Notes: generated by a model from the letters alone, not told the origin. Counted from the stretch's first letter, positions 15,896 to 24,789 are shown. The stretch: 64,000 nucleotides of DNA from an uncultured Dorea sp. (GCA_910584615.1 CAJUAM010000006.1:37789-101788); one strand, 5' to 3'. Program-made: numbers and translations.

Positions 15896-16032
15896 TTATT
15901 CCTCTGTCTCTGCTTCCAGTTTCTTCCGATGTCTTCTGTACATTTCAGTTCCTGTCGTCCCAGCAGCACGATAATAATCAGCCACCACCACGATATCGTA
16001 TTCTGCCGCGCGTCGATATCTTCCAGCGGCAC
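15896..16032 (-). pseudogene. Frameshifted C-terminal remnant of a membrane-anchored surface protein
   Basis: Just downstream of nagA, the minus strand reads VPLEDIDARQNTISWWWLII followed by VLLG. It must then shift by one base near 15965-15972 to continue as TGTEMYRRHRKKLEAETEE and a stop. A single extra G in the run CTGGGACG would restore one frame. The pattern (VPLEDID motif, one membrane helix, basic tail) is the typical C-terminus of Cna-B or SpaA-like surface proteins in Lachnospiraceae. No N-terminal part remains. It is a decayed relic, not a working gene. Confidence 0.6.
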
Positions 16033-16052
16033 TCCTTTGTCACATTTACAAT

Positions 16053-17279
16053 TTATTCTGACTTACATACAGTACAAAGTTCCATCCCGTCTTTGATCAC
16101 AGACTTTATCTCCAGTTCTTTATTAAGAAGCACCAGATCTGCTTTCTTTCCTGCTGTTATGGATCCGCGGCTTTCATATACTCCAAGCGCCTTTGCCGGA
16201 TTCATCGTCGCGCAGGCAACTGCCGTCTCAAAAGGTATGCCCATTTTCTTGACCGCCACCCTCATACAGTCCATAAGATTCGTCGACGAACCGGCCAGCG
16301 CGCCGTTAGAGACAAGCGTTGCGCGGTTTCCCGCTACATCCACTTCAAGTCCGCCAAGCAGATAACGTCCGTCTGGCATTCCCGTAGCCCGCATACTGTC
16401 ACTGATCAGGATCATGCGGTCTTTTCCCATCATCTTAAACGTAGCGCGCACGACTGACGGATGGATATGGACACCGTCGCAGATCAGTTCTGCATTTACA
16501 TGAGGACTGTCCGATACTGCCCCCACGACTCCCGGCATCCGATGGGTAAATGCAGGCATGGCATTGTATAAGTGGACTGCGTGATCAGCCCCCGCGTCAA
16601 ATGCTGCCTTCGCCGTATCGTAATCTGCATTGGTATGGGCAAGTGATATGTTGACTTTATCTTTCATATGACTGATAAATGACAGAAATTCTTTGTTTCT
16701 CTCCGGAGCTATCCCGACAAACTTTACAAGCCCTTCTGAAGCCGCTAAAAACTGCTGACAGATATCTTCATTACAGGAGATAATATTGCGTTCGTCCTGA
16801 GCGCCTTTTTTTTCTATGCTGATAAAAGGTCCTTCCATATTGATACCAAGCAGATCCGCGATAGGCGCATCCTTTGTCTCCTCAGTCTTTTTATAGTCAG
16901 CCGCCACTTCTAATATACGTGTAAGTTCCTCTACAGGCAGGGTCATTGTCGCCGGGGATATGCCTGTCACTCCAACAGACGCCTCATACTCGGCAATCGC
17001 CCTTATCGCCTCCTTCGTACCGTCACAGAAATCATATCCCATACATCCATGGAAATGAAGATCAATAAGTCCCGGTATGGCATACGCGCCTTCGCCGTCT
17101 ATGACCTGCCCGCCTGCATACGCGTCATTTGCGGCTGTTTCATCCGTGTTTTGACATTCTGCGCCGCTGTCATCTTTCGCGTCCAACGCCACTTTCATAA
17201 AACGTCCGTCTTTTATCGTGACTGTTCCCTTCGAAAATGTCTTGTCTTCCGTATAAATCTTTATATTTTTAATAATCAA
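16053..17279 (-). CDS. nagA: N-acetylglucosamine-6-phosphate deacetylase
   Basis: Cytosolic amidohydrolase that converts GlcNAc-6-phosphate to glucosamine-6-phosphate. Metal and substrate motifs are visible: DLHFHGCMGYDFCDG, then HLYNAMPAFTHR and DGVHIHPSVV. I place the start at TTG 17279 (giving MIIKNIKIYTEDKTF), which fits the family N-terminus and follows GGGGGGAAGGAA. An in-frame ATG at 17312 has no good ribosome-binding site and lies well inside the upstream gene. The TTG start overlaps the RpiR stop by 11 bp. It is the last gene of the sialic acid operon and feeds nagB. Confidence 0.93.
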   Translation of the reverse strand: MIIKNIKIYTEDKTFSKGTVTIKDGRFMKVALDAKDDSGAECQNTDETAANDAYAGGQVIDGEGAYAIPGLIDLHFHGCMGYDFCDGTKEAIRAIAEYEASVGVTGISPATMTLPVEELTRILEVAADYKKTEETKDAPIADLLGINMEGPFISIEKKGAQDERNIISCNEDICQQFLAASEGLVKFVGIAPERNKEFLSFISHMKDKVNISLAHTNADYDTAKAAFDAGADHAVHLYNAMPAFTHRMPGVVGAVSDSPHVNAELICDGVHIHPSVVRATFKMMGKDRMILISDSMRATGMPDGRYLLGGLEVDVAGNRATLVSNGALAGSSTNLMDCMRVAVKKMGIPFETAVACATMNPAKALGVYESRGSITAGKKADLVLLNKELEIKSVIKDGMELCTVCKSE

Positions 17280-18096
17280 ATTCCTTCCCCCCAAGCACAC
17301 GCAATGTATCATCGTGAAATGTTTCTACCTTATATTTATCCTGTTCCACATAGCAGGAATAAATAATATCCAACATGACCAGAATTGGAAACTGCGGCGA
17401 AATCAGATTTCCATAGTTCAGATGCTTTAATGACGGAACCAGTACCAGTTCATCGCAGAATCCATAAAATTCTTCTTTATTATGAGTTGTGATCAGAACC
17501 GTCTTCGCGCCTCTTTTGTGGGATTCCCGGAGTAAAAACTGGACTCCTTTACGCTCACCGCTGAGACTGATCCCTACGATCAGGCTCCTTTCGTTCTGAA
17601 AAACAGTCTGCATATGCATAAGGTCGATATCCCTGACAGCATGGATATTGACCCCCACCCGCATAAACCGTATCTCCATCTCTTCCGCCGCGAATCCGGA
17701 ACTTCCCATTCCGCAGGCAAAGACCCTCTCTGACCGCGCAAGATATCTCGCGATCCTTCCCACCTGTGTTTCGTCCATCAGGCTGTACGTTTTATTAAGA
17801 AGTTCCTGATAGGCATTCAGGACCATCCTTGTATTTCCAGTGATGGACTCCTGCTTTTCTACAAAGTTCTCCTCATACTGGTATATAAATTCCCGATAGC
17901 CCCGATAGCCGCATTTCTTCGCGAATCTTGACAGAGAGGCCTCCGATACATACAAGTTTTCAGAAATGGATCTGGCAGAAAAATCCATCTTTTCACGATT
18001 CTGTATAAAAAAATCCGCAATGTTCTTTTCTACTGTCGTAAAATTGTCATAATTTGATTCAATCACCGGAACTACAGACTTTACATAGTATTCCAT
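17269..18096 (-). CDS. MurR/RpiR family regulator of the sialic acid operon
   Basis: 275 aa. An N-terminal RpiR-type HTH (about 1-80: FTTVEKNIADFFIQNREKMD, then VSEASLSRFAKKCGYRGYRE) precedes a SIS sugar-phosphate-binding domain (about 110-245, with GMGSSGFAAEEMEIRFMRVG). Members usually repress amino-sugar genes and respond to sugar phosphates such as ManNAc-6-P or GlcNAc-6-P. Its place inside the nan operon makes it the best candidate to bind the palindromes at 22847-22858 and 22927-22938. The ligand is inferred, not visible. Confidence 0.9.
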   Translation of the reverse strand: MEYYVKSVVPVIESNYDNFTTVEKNIADFFIQNREKMDFSARSISENLYVSEASLSRFAKKCGYRGYREFIYQYEENFVEKQESITGNTRMVLNAYQELLNKTYSLMDETQVGRIARYLARSERVFACGMGSSGFAAEEMEIRFMRVGVNIHAVRDIDLMHMQTVFQNERSLIVGISLSGERKGVQFLLRESHKRGAKTVLITTHNKEEFYGFCDELVLVPSLKHLNYGNLISPQFPILVMLDIIYSCYVEQDKYKVETFHDDTLRVLGGKEFDY

Positions 18097-18123
18097 CCTG
18101 TCTTCACCTTTATCCCTGATTCG

Positions 18124-19017
18124 TCATTTTCCAAGACGCTGCTGCTGAAAATGATAAAGCGCCCCCAGCATCCCCGCATCATTTTTATGTTTCGCGAATG
18201 CCAGTCTCGTATGACGCGCGATTTCCGGGATCAGATATCTGGCAACAGCACTTTCTATCTTTTCCTTAAGAAATGCCTCCTGTGACATGATTCCTCCGCC
18301 AAGCACTACAATCTCCGGATTGAGCACACAGCAGATATTCGCGATCCCCTGGCCGAGCACATCTGCCATCTCATCTATAGCACGGATACACAATGCATCT
18401 CCCTTTTTCGCCGCCTCAAAAATATGGTATCCATTCCAGTTCTCTTCTGCATCCTTTTTCCATTCCGCCACCTTCTTAGTCAGGATGCTCGCTGCCCCAA
18501 GAGTCTGAAAATCACTGCCCAGCATACTCATATATCCCACTTCGCAGGCGCTGCCGCTGAATCCTCTGAAAACCTTTCCGTCTATAACAGCACAGCCGCC
18601 GATCCCAGTCCCTATCGTAAGGATAAGAGCAATCCTGCTGCCCGCTGCCGCGCCTGTATAATACTCTGCAAGCCCGGCACAATTTACATCATTTTCCACT
18701 TCACAGGGAATCCCAAATGCCTCTTCTAATACCTTTTTGTACTCCGTACCCGCATAGTTCGGAATCAACGGCGCCGAGTAAGTGATCACTCCTTTTTGTA
18801 TGTCCACCATTCCTGCCGTCGATATACAGATACCGCTGATATTATTCTCCTGCGCGCAAAAGTTCTCTACGATCTTCTCCACCTTGCTAAGAATCGCCGG
18901 TCCACCTTTTTTTGCCTCCGTATCCATCACGCTTCTGTGGAAAATACGCCCGTCTTCTCCAACAAGCCCGTATTTAACCGCAGTACCGCCAATGTCAATA
19001 CTTACATATCTATTCAT
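18124..19017 (-). CDS. nanK: ROK family kinase, probable N-acetylmannosamine kinase
   Basis: 297 aa. The ATP-binding DIGGTAVKYGLV opens the protein, with EVENDVNCAGLAE and TIGTGIGGCAV following. The usual ROK zinc-binding cluster is missing; the equivalent segment reads GFSGSACEVGYMSM. Zinc-less ROK kinases are known in Firmicutes. The operon context, between a sialate lyase or transporter and an ManNAc-6-P epimerase, indicates ManNAc as substrate. Glucokinase or allose kinase activity is a less likely alternative. Confidence 0.85.
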   Translation of the reverse strand: MNRYVSIDIGGTAVKYGLVGEDGRIFHRSVMDTEAKKGGPAILSKVEKIVENFCAQENNISGICISTAGMVDIQKGVITYSAPLIPNYAGTEYKKVLEEAFGIPCEVENDVNCAGLAEYYTGAAAGSRIALILTIGTGIGGCAVIDGKVFRGFSGSACEVGYMSMLGSDFQTLGAASILTKKVAEWKKDAEENWNGYHIFEAAKKGDALCIRAIDEMADVLGQGIANICCVLNPEIVVLGGGIMSQEAFLKEKIESAVARYLIPEIARHTRLAFAKHKNDAGMLGALYHFQQQRLGK

Positions 19018-19067
19018 ATCTACTCTGCCTGTCTTTCATTATAATACATTGCAACAAAAGGGTCAAA

Positions 19068-19544
19068 TCATTCTGCTGACATGTGTGTAACCCAATCTAC
19101 GCGAACTTTAAAGATTGCCTTTTTAAGCGGAGCGGGCCTTCCTGCCACTACCCCGGTGCGATGTCCGTCACTCGGGTAACACACCAGGAAATCTTTGGGC
19201 CTTAATATGACAGACCCATTCTTTTCCCCTTCCATTGACAGGAAATCATCCTTTTTTACATACTCTTTCAGCTTCATATTTCCGATAAAATTCACATCTA
19301 TCTGCTCCTCACCCTGAAGCATTACATGAACATCCAGATACTCTTTATGTGCTTCCCAGAATCGGTTGTCCGGCGCGGTTGTCTCATATTCCGCTACGTT
19401 TACAAACAATCTGTCGCCGTCGATCTCATAGCTGCCTTTTTTATAACTGGCCAGTTCATGATCTTTCAGATACTCAAAACATCTTTTTACCGGTTCCTCT
19501 ATAAATGAAAACTCTTCAAGATTATCTATATTTCCAAATATCAT
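19068..19544 (-). CDS. YhcH/YjgK/YiaL family protein (sialic acid anomerase type)
   Basis: 158 aa beta-barrel protein of the YhcH family, now linked to anomerisation of sialic acid (NanQ). Motifs include YEIDGDRLFVNVAEYET, HKEYLDVHVMLQGEEQID and FLVCYPSDGHRTG, containing the conserved His and Glu metal ligands. It lies 13 bp after the symporter gene in the nan operon. Its likely role is to speed conversion of the released alpha anomer for NanA or transport. Confidence 0.87.
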   Translation of the reverse strand: MIFGNIDNLEEFSFIEEPVKRCFEYLKDHELASYKKGSYEIDGDRLFVNVAEYETTAPDNRFWEAHKEYLDVHVMLQGEEQIDVNFIGNMKLKEYVKKDDFLSMEGEKNGSVILRPKDFLVCYPSDGHRTGVVAGRPAPLKKAIFKVRVDWVTHMSAE

Positions 19545-19557
19545 AGATCTGCTCCCC

Positions 19558-21063
19558 CTATCTATTATAAATCGTAGTATCCGGTGCCGGCATAGATGTA
19601 TCTCCTTTTATCTTTCTCCAGATAATACTTGCCGGAATCCCTACTGCCAAGGAAACAGCGATCGAGATAATGGAGTAAGACCAGATAGACACCGCCTGTG
19701 CCGGAACAAAATATTTGATACCTACCATCACTGCCGAAGCTGCTATAAATGCCATCGTTGCTCCAAATGTATTGGCAACTTTAGTAAATGCTCCCAATAT
19801 AAATGTCCCGATCAGAATTCCGAGAACCAGGCCCATGAATCCGTTGAACCACTCATATGCCGACTTGACACCGCCGTTCGCAAGTACCATAGATACTGCA
19901 ATCGCGAATACACCGACTACTAAAGATACATACTGTCCGATCTTTGTCTGTTTTTCGAAGCTCAATTCTCTTTTCGTAAGGCGTGCCTGAATATCCAGTG
20001 TCCAGCTTGAAGCCACAGAATTAAGTCCTGTTGACAATGTAGACTGCGAGGCCGCATAGATGGCTGCCAGAAGGATTCCTGTCACACCTACCGGAAGCTC
20101 AAACGCGATATAAGATGCAAAAATCTGATCCTGCGCCGCTGCCGGCGGAAGCGCGTTCTGCTGGTAGAATACATAGAGTCCTGTACCGATCAGATAAAAT
20201 ACCGTCGCGATAAAAATAGAAAGAGCTCCGTTTGTCAGCATCATTTTATTTAATTTCTTTGTATCTGTAGTTGTTGTAAAGCGCTGGACAATATCCTGAC
20301 TTGACACATAAGAACCCATAGTGTTAAATCCTGCTCCAACGATCATAATAAATACGCTGTCTTTCAGTATATTTATATCAAAAACCGGCTGATCGGGCGC
20401 AAGGAATTTATGTTCACCTGCCAGCGCGCTAAATACTGCTCCTGCTCCTCCATCAATATGAAAAAGAAGGAACAGCAGAGCAAAAGTAACACCGATAAGT
20501 AATACGGACCCCTGGATAAAATCTGTCCAAAGCACTGATTTAAGTCCGCCTGTGTAAGAATAGATGATCGCAATCACTCCCATAATGATTATCAGCAGAT
20601 TTACACTGATTCCGGTCAGACTGCCAAGCACCATACATGGAAGGTACATGATAATAGACATGCGCCCCACCTGATAGACAATAAACATGACCGCCCCTAA
20701 TACCCTAAGTCCCTTGCTGCCAAACCGAAGCTCCAGGTAGTGATAGGCTGTATCAATATCCAGCTTGCTGTAAATCGGCAGGAAGAACCGGATCGTAAGC
20801 GGAATCGCCAGCAGCATACCAAGCTGGGCAAACCACATGATCCATGTCCCGGCATAGGAATTCCCCGCCAGTGACAAAAATGAGATCGGACTTAAAAGTG
20901 TAGCAAATATTGACACAGACGTAACCCACCACGGCACTGTCCCATCTCCTTTAAAATATTCCTTCCCCTTCATCTCTTTCTTCGCGAAGTGCAGACCGGC
21001 AAACAGCACTGCTGCCAGATACACGACCAAGATCACTAAATCCACCATTGTAAATCCCTGCAT
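19558..21063 (-). CDS. Sodium:solute symporter, probable sialic acid transporter
   Basis: 501 aa SSS-family permease with about 13 hydrophobic segments. Family hallmarks include FLSLAGNSYAGTWIMWFAQL, YSYTGGLKSVLWTDFIQG and SQSTLSTGLNSVASSW. Members of this group (SiaT-like) couple Na+ entry to uptake of N-acetylneuraminate. Neighbouring nanA and yhcH give the substrate. No ABC or TRAP sialate transporter is present in the window, so this is presumably the only route encoded here. Confidence 0.88.
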   Translation of the reverse strand: MQGFTMVDLVILVVYLAAVLFAGLHFAKKEMKGKEYFKGDGTVPWWVTSVSIFATLLSPISFLSLAGNSYAGTWIMWFAQLGMLLAIPLTIRFFLPIYSKLDIDTAYHYLELRFGSKGLRVLGAVMFIVYQVGRMSIIMYLPCMVLGSLTGISVNLLIIIMGVIAIIYSYTGGLKSVLWTDFIQGSVLLIGVTFALLFLLFHIDGGAGAVFSALAGEHKFLAPDQPVFDINILKDSVFIMIVGAGFNTMGSYVSSQDIVQRFTTTTDTKKLNKMMLTNGALSIFIATVFYLIGTGLYVFYQQNALPPAAAQDQIFASYIAFELPVGVTGILLAAIYAASQSTLSTGLNSVASSWTLDIQARLTKRELSFEKQTKIGQYVSLVVGVFAIAVSMVLANGGVKSAYEWFNGFMGLVLGILIGTFILGAFTKVANTFGATMAFIAASAVMVGIKYFVPAQAVSIWSYSIISIAVSLAVGIPASIIWRKIKGDTSMPAPDTTIYNR

Positions 21064-21089
21064 TGCTTTTCCTCCTTATCTTTTATCTG

Positions 21090-22010
21090 TTAACGCAGAT
21101 ATTTTTCTTTCGCGTCACGAATCATTCTGGCTGCCTCTTCTACAATGATCATATCACTGTCTGCCAATGCCGGAAGCGGTTTCCTGACTCCGCCAAGTTC
21201 CAGATCCTCATTGATCTTAAGGATTGCTTTGATCACACCGTACATATTGCCATGCGCAAAACACATCTTATATATCACATCATTTACCGCATACTGGATC
21301 TCTTTTGCTTTTCCCAACTCACCTGATCTTACATATTCGTCCATCTTAAGGAACAATTCCGGCATAGCCCCATATGTTCCTCCGATGGCGCCCTCTGCTC
21401 CAATGACCCGTCCGCTTATAAACTGCTCGTCTGGTCCGTTAAAAATAACATAATCATCACCTGCTGCTGCTTTAAACATCTGTATGTCTTGTACGGGCAT
21501 AGAGGAATTTTTAACACCGATTACTCTTTTATTCTTCCGCATCGTCTCAAACAGGTTCATTGTAAGGGCAACTCCCGCAAGCTGCGGAATATTATAAATG
21601 ACAAAGTCAGTATTCGGCGCCGCTAAGCTGATATCATTCCAGTACTGCGCAATTGCATGTTCTGGCAGGCGGAAGTAAATAGGCGGGATCGCGGCGATCG
21701 CATCTGCCCCGACACTTTCTGCATGGCGCGCAAGTTCCATACTGTCCTTCGTGTTGTTGCATGCCACATGCGCAATTACTGTAAGTCTTCCCCGGGCTGC
21801 TTCCATTACATTTTCCAACACCATCTTCTTATCTTCTACGCTCTGATAGATACACTCTCCGGACGATCCATTTACATAAACACCCTTGACTTTTTTCTCT
21901 ACGAAATATTCTGTAAGTGCCCGCACACCCTCAGGACTTATACTGCCCTCTTCGTCATAACATGCATAAAATGCCGGTATTACGCCTTTGTACTTGTCAA
22001 GATTCCTCAT
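21090..22010 (-). CDS. nanA: N-acetylneuraminate lyase
   Basis: 306 aa aldolase of the DHDPS family that splits N-acetylneuraminate into ManNAc and pyruvate. The opening GVIPAFYACYDEEGSISPEG, the NGSSGECIYQS pyruvate-binding motif (GSSGE, replacing the GTTGE of DapA), the YNIPQLAG tyrosine and the Schiff-base lysine in RVIGVKNSS are all visible. It lies 73 bp after nanE and 26 bp before the symporter gene. Identification as lyase rather than dihydrodipicolinate synthase rests on the motifs and the nan context. Confidence 0.92.
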   Translation of the reverse strand: MRNLDKYKGVIPAFYACYDEEGSISPEGVRALTEYFVEKKVKGVYVNGSSGECIYQSVEDKKMVLENVMEAARGRLTVIAHVACNNTKDSMELARHAESVGADAIAAIPPIYFRLPEHAIAQYWNDISLAAPNTDFVIYNIPQLAGVALTMNLFETMRKNKRVIGVKNSSMPVQDIQMFKAAAGDDYVIFNGPDEQFISGRVIGAEGAIGGTYGAMPELFLKMDEYVRSGELGKAKEIQYAVNDVIYKMCFAHGNMYGVIKAILKINEDLELGGVRKPLPALADSDMIIVEEAARMIRDAKEKYLR

Positions 22011-22083
22011 GATACATTTCTCCTTTTCTTTTTATAACGTTTTTTATGATACCTGTTGATTGCTCCACGCCCTGTTTTTTACA

Positions 22084-22773
22084 CTAATCAAGCACTTCTG
22101 AAAATGTTTTTGTAATAAGCTGCGGTCTTGTGATCGCTGAGCCTACCACTACGCTGTATGCTCCAAGCTCAATAACCCTTTGTACCTTTTTTGGCGTATT
22201 GATATTTCCCTCCGCGATAACTTTGTGTTCCACCTTTTCGATGATCTTTCGCAGGATCCTGAAATCATCCGCCTCTATCCTGTCGTCTCTGCTCTGGTCA
22301 GTATACCCGACCAATGTCGTTCCGATAAAATCAAACCCAAGTTTATCCGCATGGATCGCTTCTTCTATCGTGGAACAGTCCGCCATCCAAAGCTGGTCCG
22401 GATATTTTTTCCTGACCTCCTCAAAAAATCCATCCAGCGTTACACCTCCCGGGCGAAGCTCCTGCGTCGCATCCAGCGCAATGATCTCAGGCTGAACCTC
22501 CATCAGCTCATCGACTTCCTTCATGGTAGGTGTAATGTAGACCTTGCTATCCGGGTAGTCCCTTTTTACGATCCCAATGACCGGAAGGTCTACTGTATCC
22601 TTGATTTCTTTAATATCCTCTTTTGTGTTGGCGCGGATACCATACGCTCCTCCCTCTTTTGCCGCCAGCGCCATTCTTCCCATAATATACGGAGAATGAA
22701 GCGGTTCATGAGGTAATGCCTGACAGGACACGATCAATTTTCCCTTAAGGCTTTCTACCTTTTTTTCTGCCAT
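22084..22773 (-). CDS. nanE: N-acetylmannosamine-6-phosphate 2-epimerase
   Basis: 229 aa TIM-barrel enzyme converting ManNAc-6-P to GlcNAc-6-P. Recognisable segments are LIVSCQALPHEPLHSPYIMG, AYGIRANTKEDIKEIK, GIVKRDYPDSKVYITPTM and VIAEGNINTPKKVQ. It has AGGAGGG before its ATG and is the first gene of the minus-strand nan operon. Expression is probably under the palindrome-overlapped promoter at 22841-22870. Confidence 0.95.
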   Translation of the reverse strand: MAEKKVESLKGKLIVSCQALPHEPLHSPYIMGRMALAAKEGGAYGIRANTKEDIKEIKDTVDLPVIGIVKRDYPDSKVYITPTMKEVDELMEVQPEIIALDATQELRPGGVTLDGFFEEVRKKYPDQLWMADCSTIEEAIHADKLGFDFIGTTLVGYTDQSRDDRIEADDFRILRKIIEKVEHKVIAEGNINTPKKVQRVIELGAYSVVVGSAITRPQLITKTFSEVLD

Positions 22774-22840
22774 TTATATTGCCCTCCTTTTTGTAGTCTC
22801 AAGTATATCATTTAAGAATTTATTTTCAATACATTTATAT

Positions 22841-22870
22841 ATTATAGAAAGTTCTTTCATATTTTTTCAA
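22841..22870 (-). promoter_or_regulatory. Main promoter of the nan operon
   Basis: TTGAAA (22870-22865), an 18-bp spacer and TATAAT (22846-22841) on the minus strand, about 70 bp upstream of nanE. A second, weaker pair (TTGAAA 22829-22824, TATACT 22807-22802, 16-bp spacer) lies closer to the gene. The 330-bp divergent region 22774-23103 holds these, the nagB promoter and two palindromes, and no gene. Confidence 0.65.
22847..22858. promoter_or_regulatory. Probable RpiR-type operator 1
   Basis: Perfect palindrome GAAAGTTCTTTC apart from its TT centre, lying in the spacer directly against the -10 of the nan promoter. A second copy, AAAAGTACTTTC, is at 22927-22938. The shared form RAAAGTWCTTTC suggests one dimeric regulator, presumably the RpiR protein of the operon. 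Confidence 0.55.
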
Positions 22871-22926
22871 ATGTGACTGGTATAAACTATCCTTTTGTAA
22901 TCTTTCATTGGTAAATGTGCACAAAT

Positions 22927-22938
22927 AAAAGTACTTTC
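22927..22938. promoter_or_regulatory. Probable RpiR-type operator 2
   Basis: AAAAGTACTTTC, ten of twelve positions as in operator 1, 69 bp further from nanE and about 110 bp upstream of the nagB -35. The two sites could allow looping or control of both divergent units. Confidence 0.4.
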
Positions 22939-23045
22939 TTTCTGGCTTTGAATTCTCCCTGATCATTCCACTGCGGCCAATACAATAAATTCACAGATCA
23001 ATTTGAAATATATTTTAAAAGTATATCCAATTATGATGTTTTTTA

Positions 23046-23073
23046 TTGAAATTCCTGTTTTTGCTGATATACT
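23046..23073 (+). promoter_or_regulatory. Promoter of nagB
   Basis: TTGAAA (23046-23051), a 16-bp spacer and TATACT (23068-23073), about 30 bp upstream of the nagB ATG, which is preceded by an AAGGAAAGGAAA ribosome-binding region. Confidence 0.7.
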
Positions 23074-23103
23074 AATATAAAAAAGGAAAGGAAATTAAAA
23101 AAT

Positions 23104-23829
23104 ATGATTATTTGCAGAGCAAAGGATTATAAAGAATTGAGCAGAAGGGCGGCAAACATTATTGCCGCGCAGGTGATCATGAAACCTGACTGCGTACTTG
23201 GGCTTGCCACTGGTTCTTCACCGATTGGAACATACGGGCAATTAATTGAATGGTACAAAAAAGGAGATTTGGATTTTTCGAAAGTATCCAGTATCAATCT
23301 GGACGAGTATAAAGGACTTGATCCGGAAAATGATCAGAGCTACCGCTATTTTATGAATACGAATTTCTTTAACCATGTTAATATAGACAAGGCAAATACT
23401 TTTGTCCCAAACGGTTTAGAGCCGGATTCTGACAAGGCATGCAAAGAATATGATGAGATCATAGAAAAAAGCGGCGGTGTTGATTTACAGCTTCTCGGTC
23501 TTGGTCACAATGGACATATCGGATTCAACGAGCCTTCTGATGTATTCCCATGCGGGACACACTGCGTAGATCTTACCCCCAGCACGATAGATGCTAACAA
23601 GCGTTTTTTTGCATCTGAGGCTGATGTGCCGCGTCAGGCATATACGATGGGGATCCGCAGTATCATGCTGGCGAAAAAGATTGTTGTTGTGATAAGCGGC
23701 GAAGACAAATCCGAGATTCTTAAAAAAGTAGTATGCGGTCCGATCACTCCAGAGGTGCCGGCCTCTGTATTACAGCTTCACCCTGATGTTGTCATTGTGG
23801 CAGACGAAGCTGCTTTATCAAAATTGTAA
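23104..23829 (+). CDS. nagB: Glucosamine-6-phosphate deaminase
   Basis: 241 aa enzyme converting glucosamine-6-phosphate to fructose-6-phosphate and ammonia, the last step of the sialic acid and GlcNAc route encoded here. Motifs: LGLATGSSPIGTYGQLI near the start, the catalytic region INLDEYKGL, LLGLGHNGHIGFNEPSD and AYTMGIRSIM. It is divergent from the nan operon and shares its control region, and has its own terminator at 23868-23890. Confidence 0.97.
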   Translation: MIICRAKDYKELSRRAANIIAAQVIMKPDCVLGLATGSSPIGTYGQLIEWYKKGDLDFSKVSSINLDEYKGLDPENDQSYRYFMNTNFFNHVNIDKANTFVPNGLEPDSDKACKEYDEIIEKSGGVDLQLLGLGHNGHIGFNEPSDVFPCGTHCVDLTPSTIDANKRFFASEADVPRQAYTMGIRSIMLAKKIVVVISGEDKSEILKKVVCGPITPEVPASVLQLHPDVVIVADEAALSKL

Positions 23830-23867
23830 TCTGAATAGAAAAGAATGTGAAAATATCTTTTTTAAAA

Positions 23868-23890
23868 CGGCGGCAGAAACAATGCCGCCG
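23868..23890 (+). terminator. Terminator after nagB
   Basis: Strong stem CGGCGGCA / TGCCGCCG with a 7-nt loop, followed by CTTTAAATG. The T tract is weak. Confidence 0.55.
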
Positions 23891-23925
23891 CTTTAAATGA
23901 ACAACATTGAAGGAGTTATATTTCT

Positions 23926-24789
23926 ATGCGTACGCAGCACCATTTCAACAAAAACATATTATTTTTACATATAGCTGTCATGCTTTTTAGCCTGTCCGGT
24001 GTCATCGCGCAGTTTGTAGAAGTATCAGCAGTCATGGTAGCATTAGGCAGAGTCATCTCCTCGTCGCTGCTTTTATTCCTGATTGCGGTTTTAAAAAAAG
24101 ATACCCTCAGACTTGACTCAAATAAGGACTATGGACTGATCATTCTCACGGGAATCATAATGGCTGTCCACTGGACTACTTTTTTCCAGTCAATACAGGT
24201 ATCCTCTGTAGCCATCGGAACGATCACTTTCTCCACTTTTCCATTGTTCCTGACTTTTCTGGAACCGTTTATCTTTCATGAAAAGCTTCGAAGACAGAGT
24301 GTCCTCACAGCGATTCTCCTGTTTATCGGTGTTTTGATCACTATTCCTGAATTCTCCATGGAAAATAACACTACCGTCGGAATTATCTGGGGAATGATAT
24401 GCAGCTTTACATACGCACTCATGACATTGGCAAACCGTTATTTTTCTGTCCGGTATACAGGCCGGATCATATGCCTGTATGAGCAGGGAACTGCCGCTAT
24501 CGTGCTTTTTCCCGCTCTGTTTATCACAAACGCAGACTGGCGGCTTGTAGATACCGCCGGTGTAGCTTTCATCGGATTTGTCTGCACGGCATTTGCGTAC
24601 TCCCTGTATGTATCTGCCCAGAAAAATGTGAAAGCACAGACCGCAGGGATCATTTCCGGTATGGAAACTGTCTACGGGATCATCTATGCACTGCTGTTCC
24701 TCAAAGAAATCCCAAGCGCAAGGGAGCTTGTGGGCGGCGCTGTGATACTGGGAGTCGCAATGTATTCATCTTTGAAAACAAATAATTAG
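23926..24789 (+). CDS. EamA/DMT family transporter
   Basis: 287 aa with about ten hydrophobic segments and the internal duplication of EamA proteins (two halves near 10-140 and 150-285). Typical segments are MAVHWTTFFQSIQVSSVAIG, FPLFLTFLEPFIFHEKL and ISGMETVYGIIYALLFLKEI. Such proteins export amino acids, metabolites or toxins; the substrate cannot be read from sequence. It lies 96 bp after nagB but beyond a terminator, with its own GAAGGAG ribosome-binding site. Confidence 0.88.
   Translation: MRTQHHFNKNILFLHIAVMLFSLSGVIAQFVEVSAVMVALGRVISSSLLLFLIAVLKKDTLRLDSNKDYGLIILTGIIMAVHWTTFFQSIQVSSVAIGTITFSTFPLFLTFLEPFIFHEKLRRQSVLTAILLFIGVLITIPEFSMENNTTVGIIWGMICSFTYALMTLANRYFSVRYTGRIICLYEQGTAAIVLFPALFITNADWRLVDTAGVAFIGFVCTAFAYSLYVSAQKNVKAQTAGIISGMETVYGIIYALLFLKEIPSARELVGGAVILGVAMYSSLKTNN

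Noticed and set aside
15809..16096. Plus-strand 95-codon open frame near nagA
   Set aside because: No ribosome-binding site, low-complexity product, and it spans a terminator and the pseudogene tail on the minus strand.
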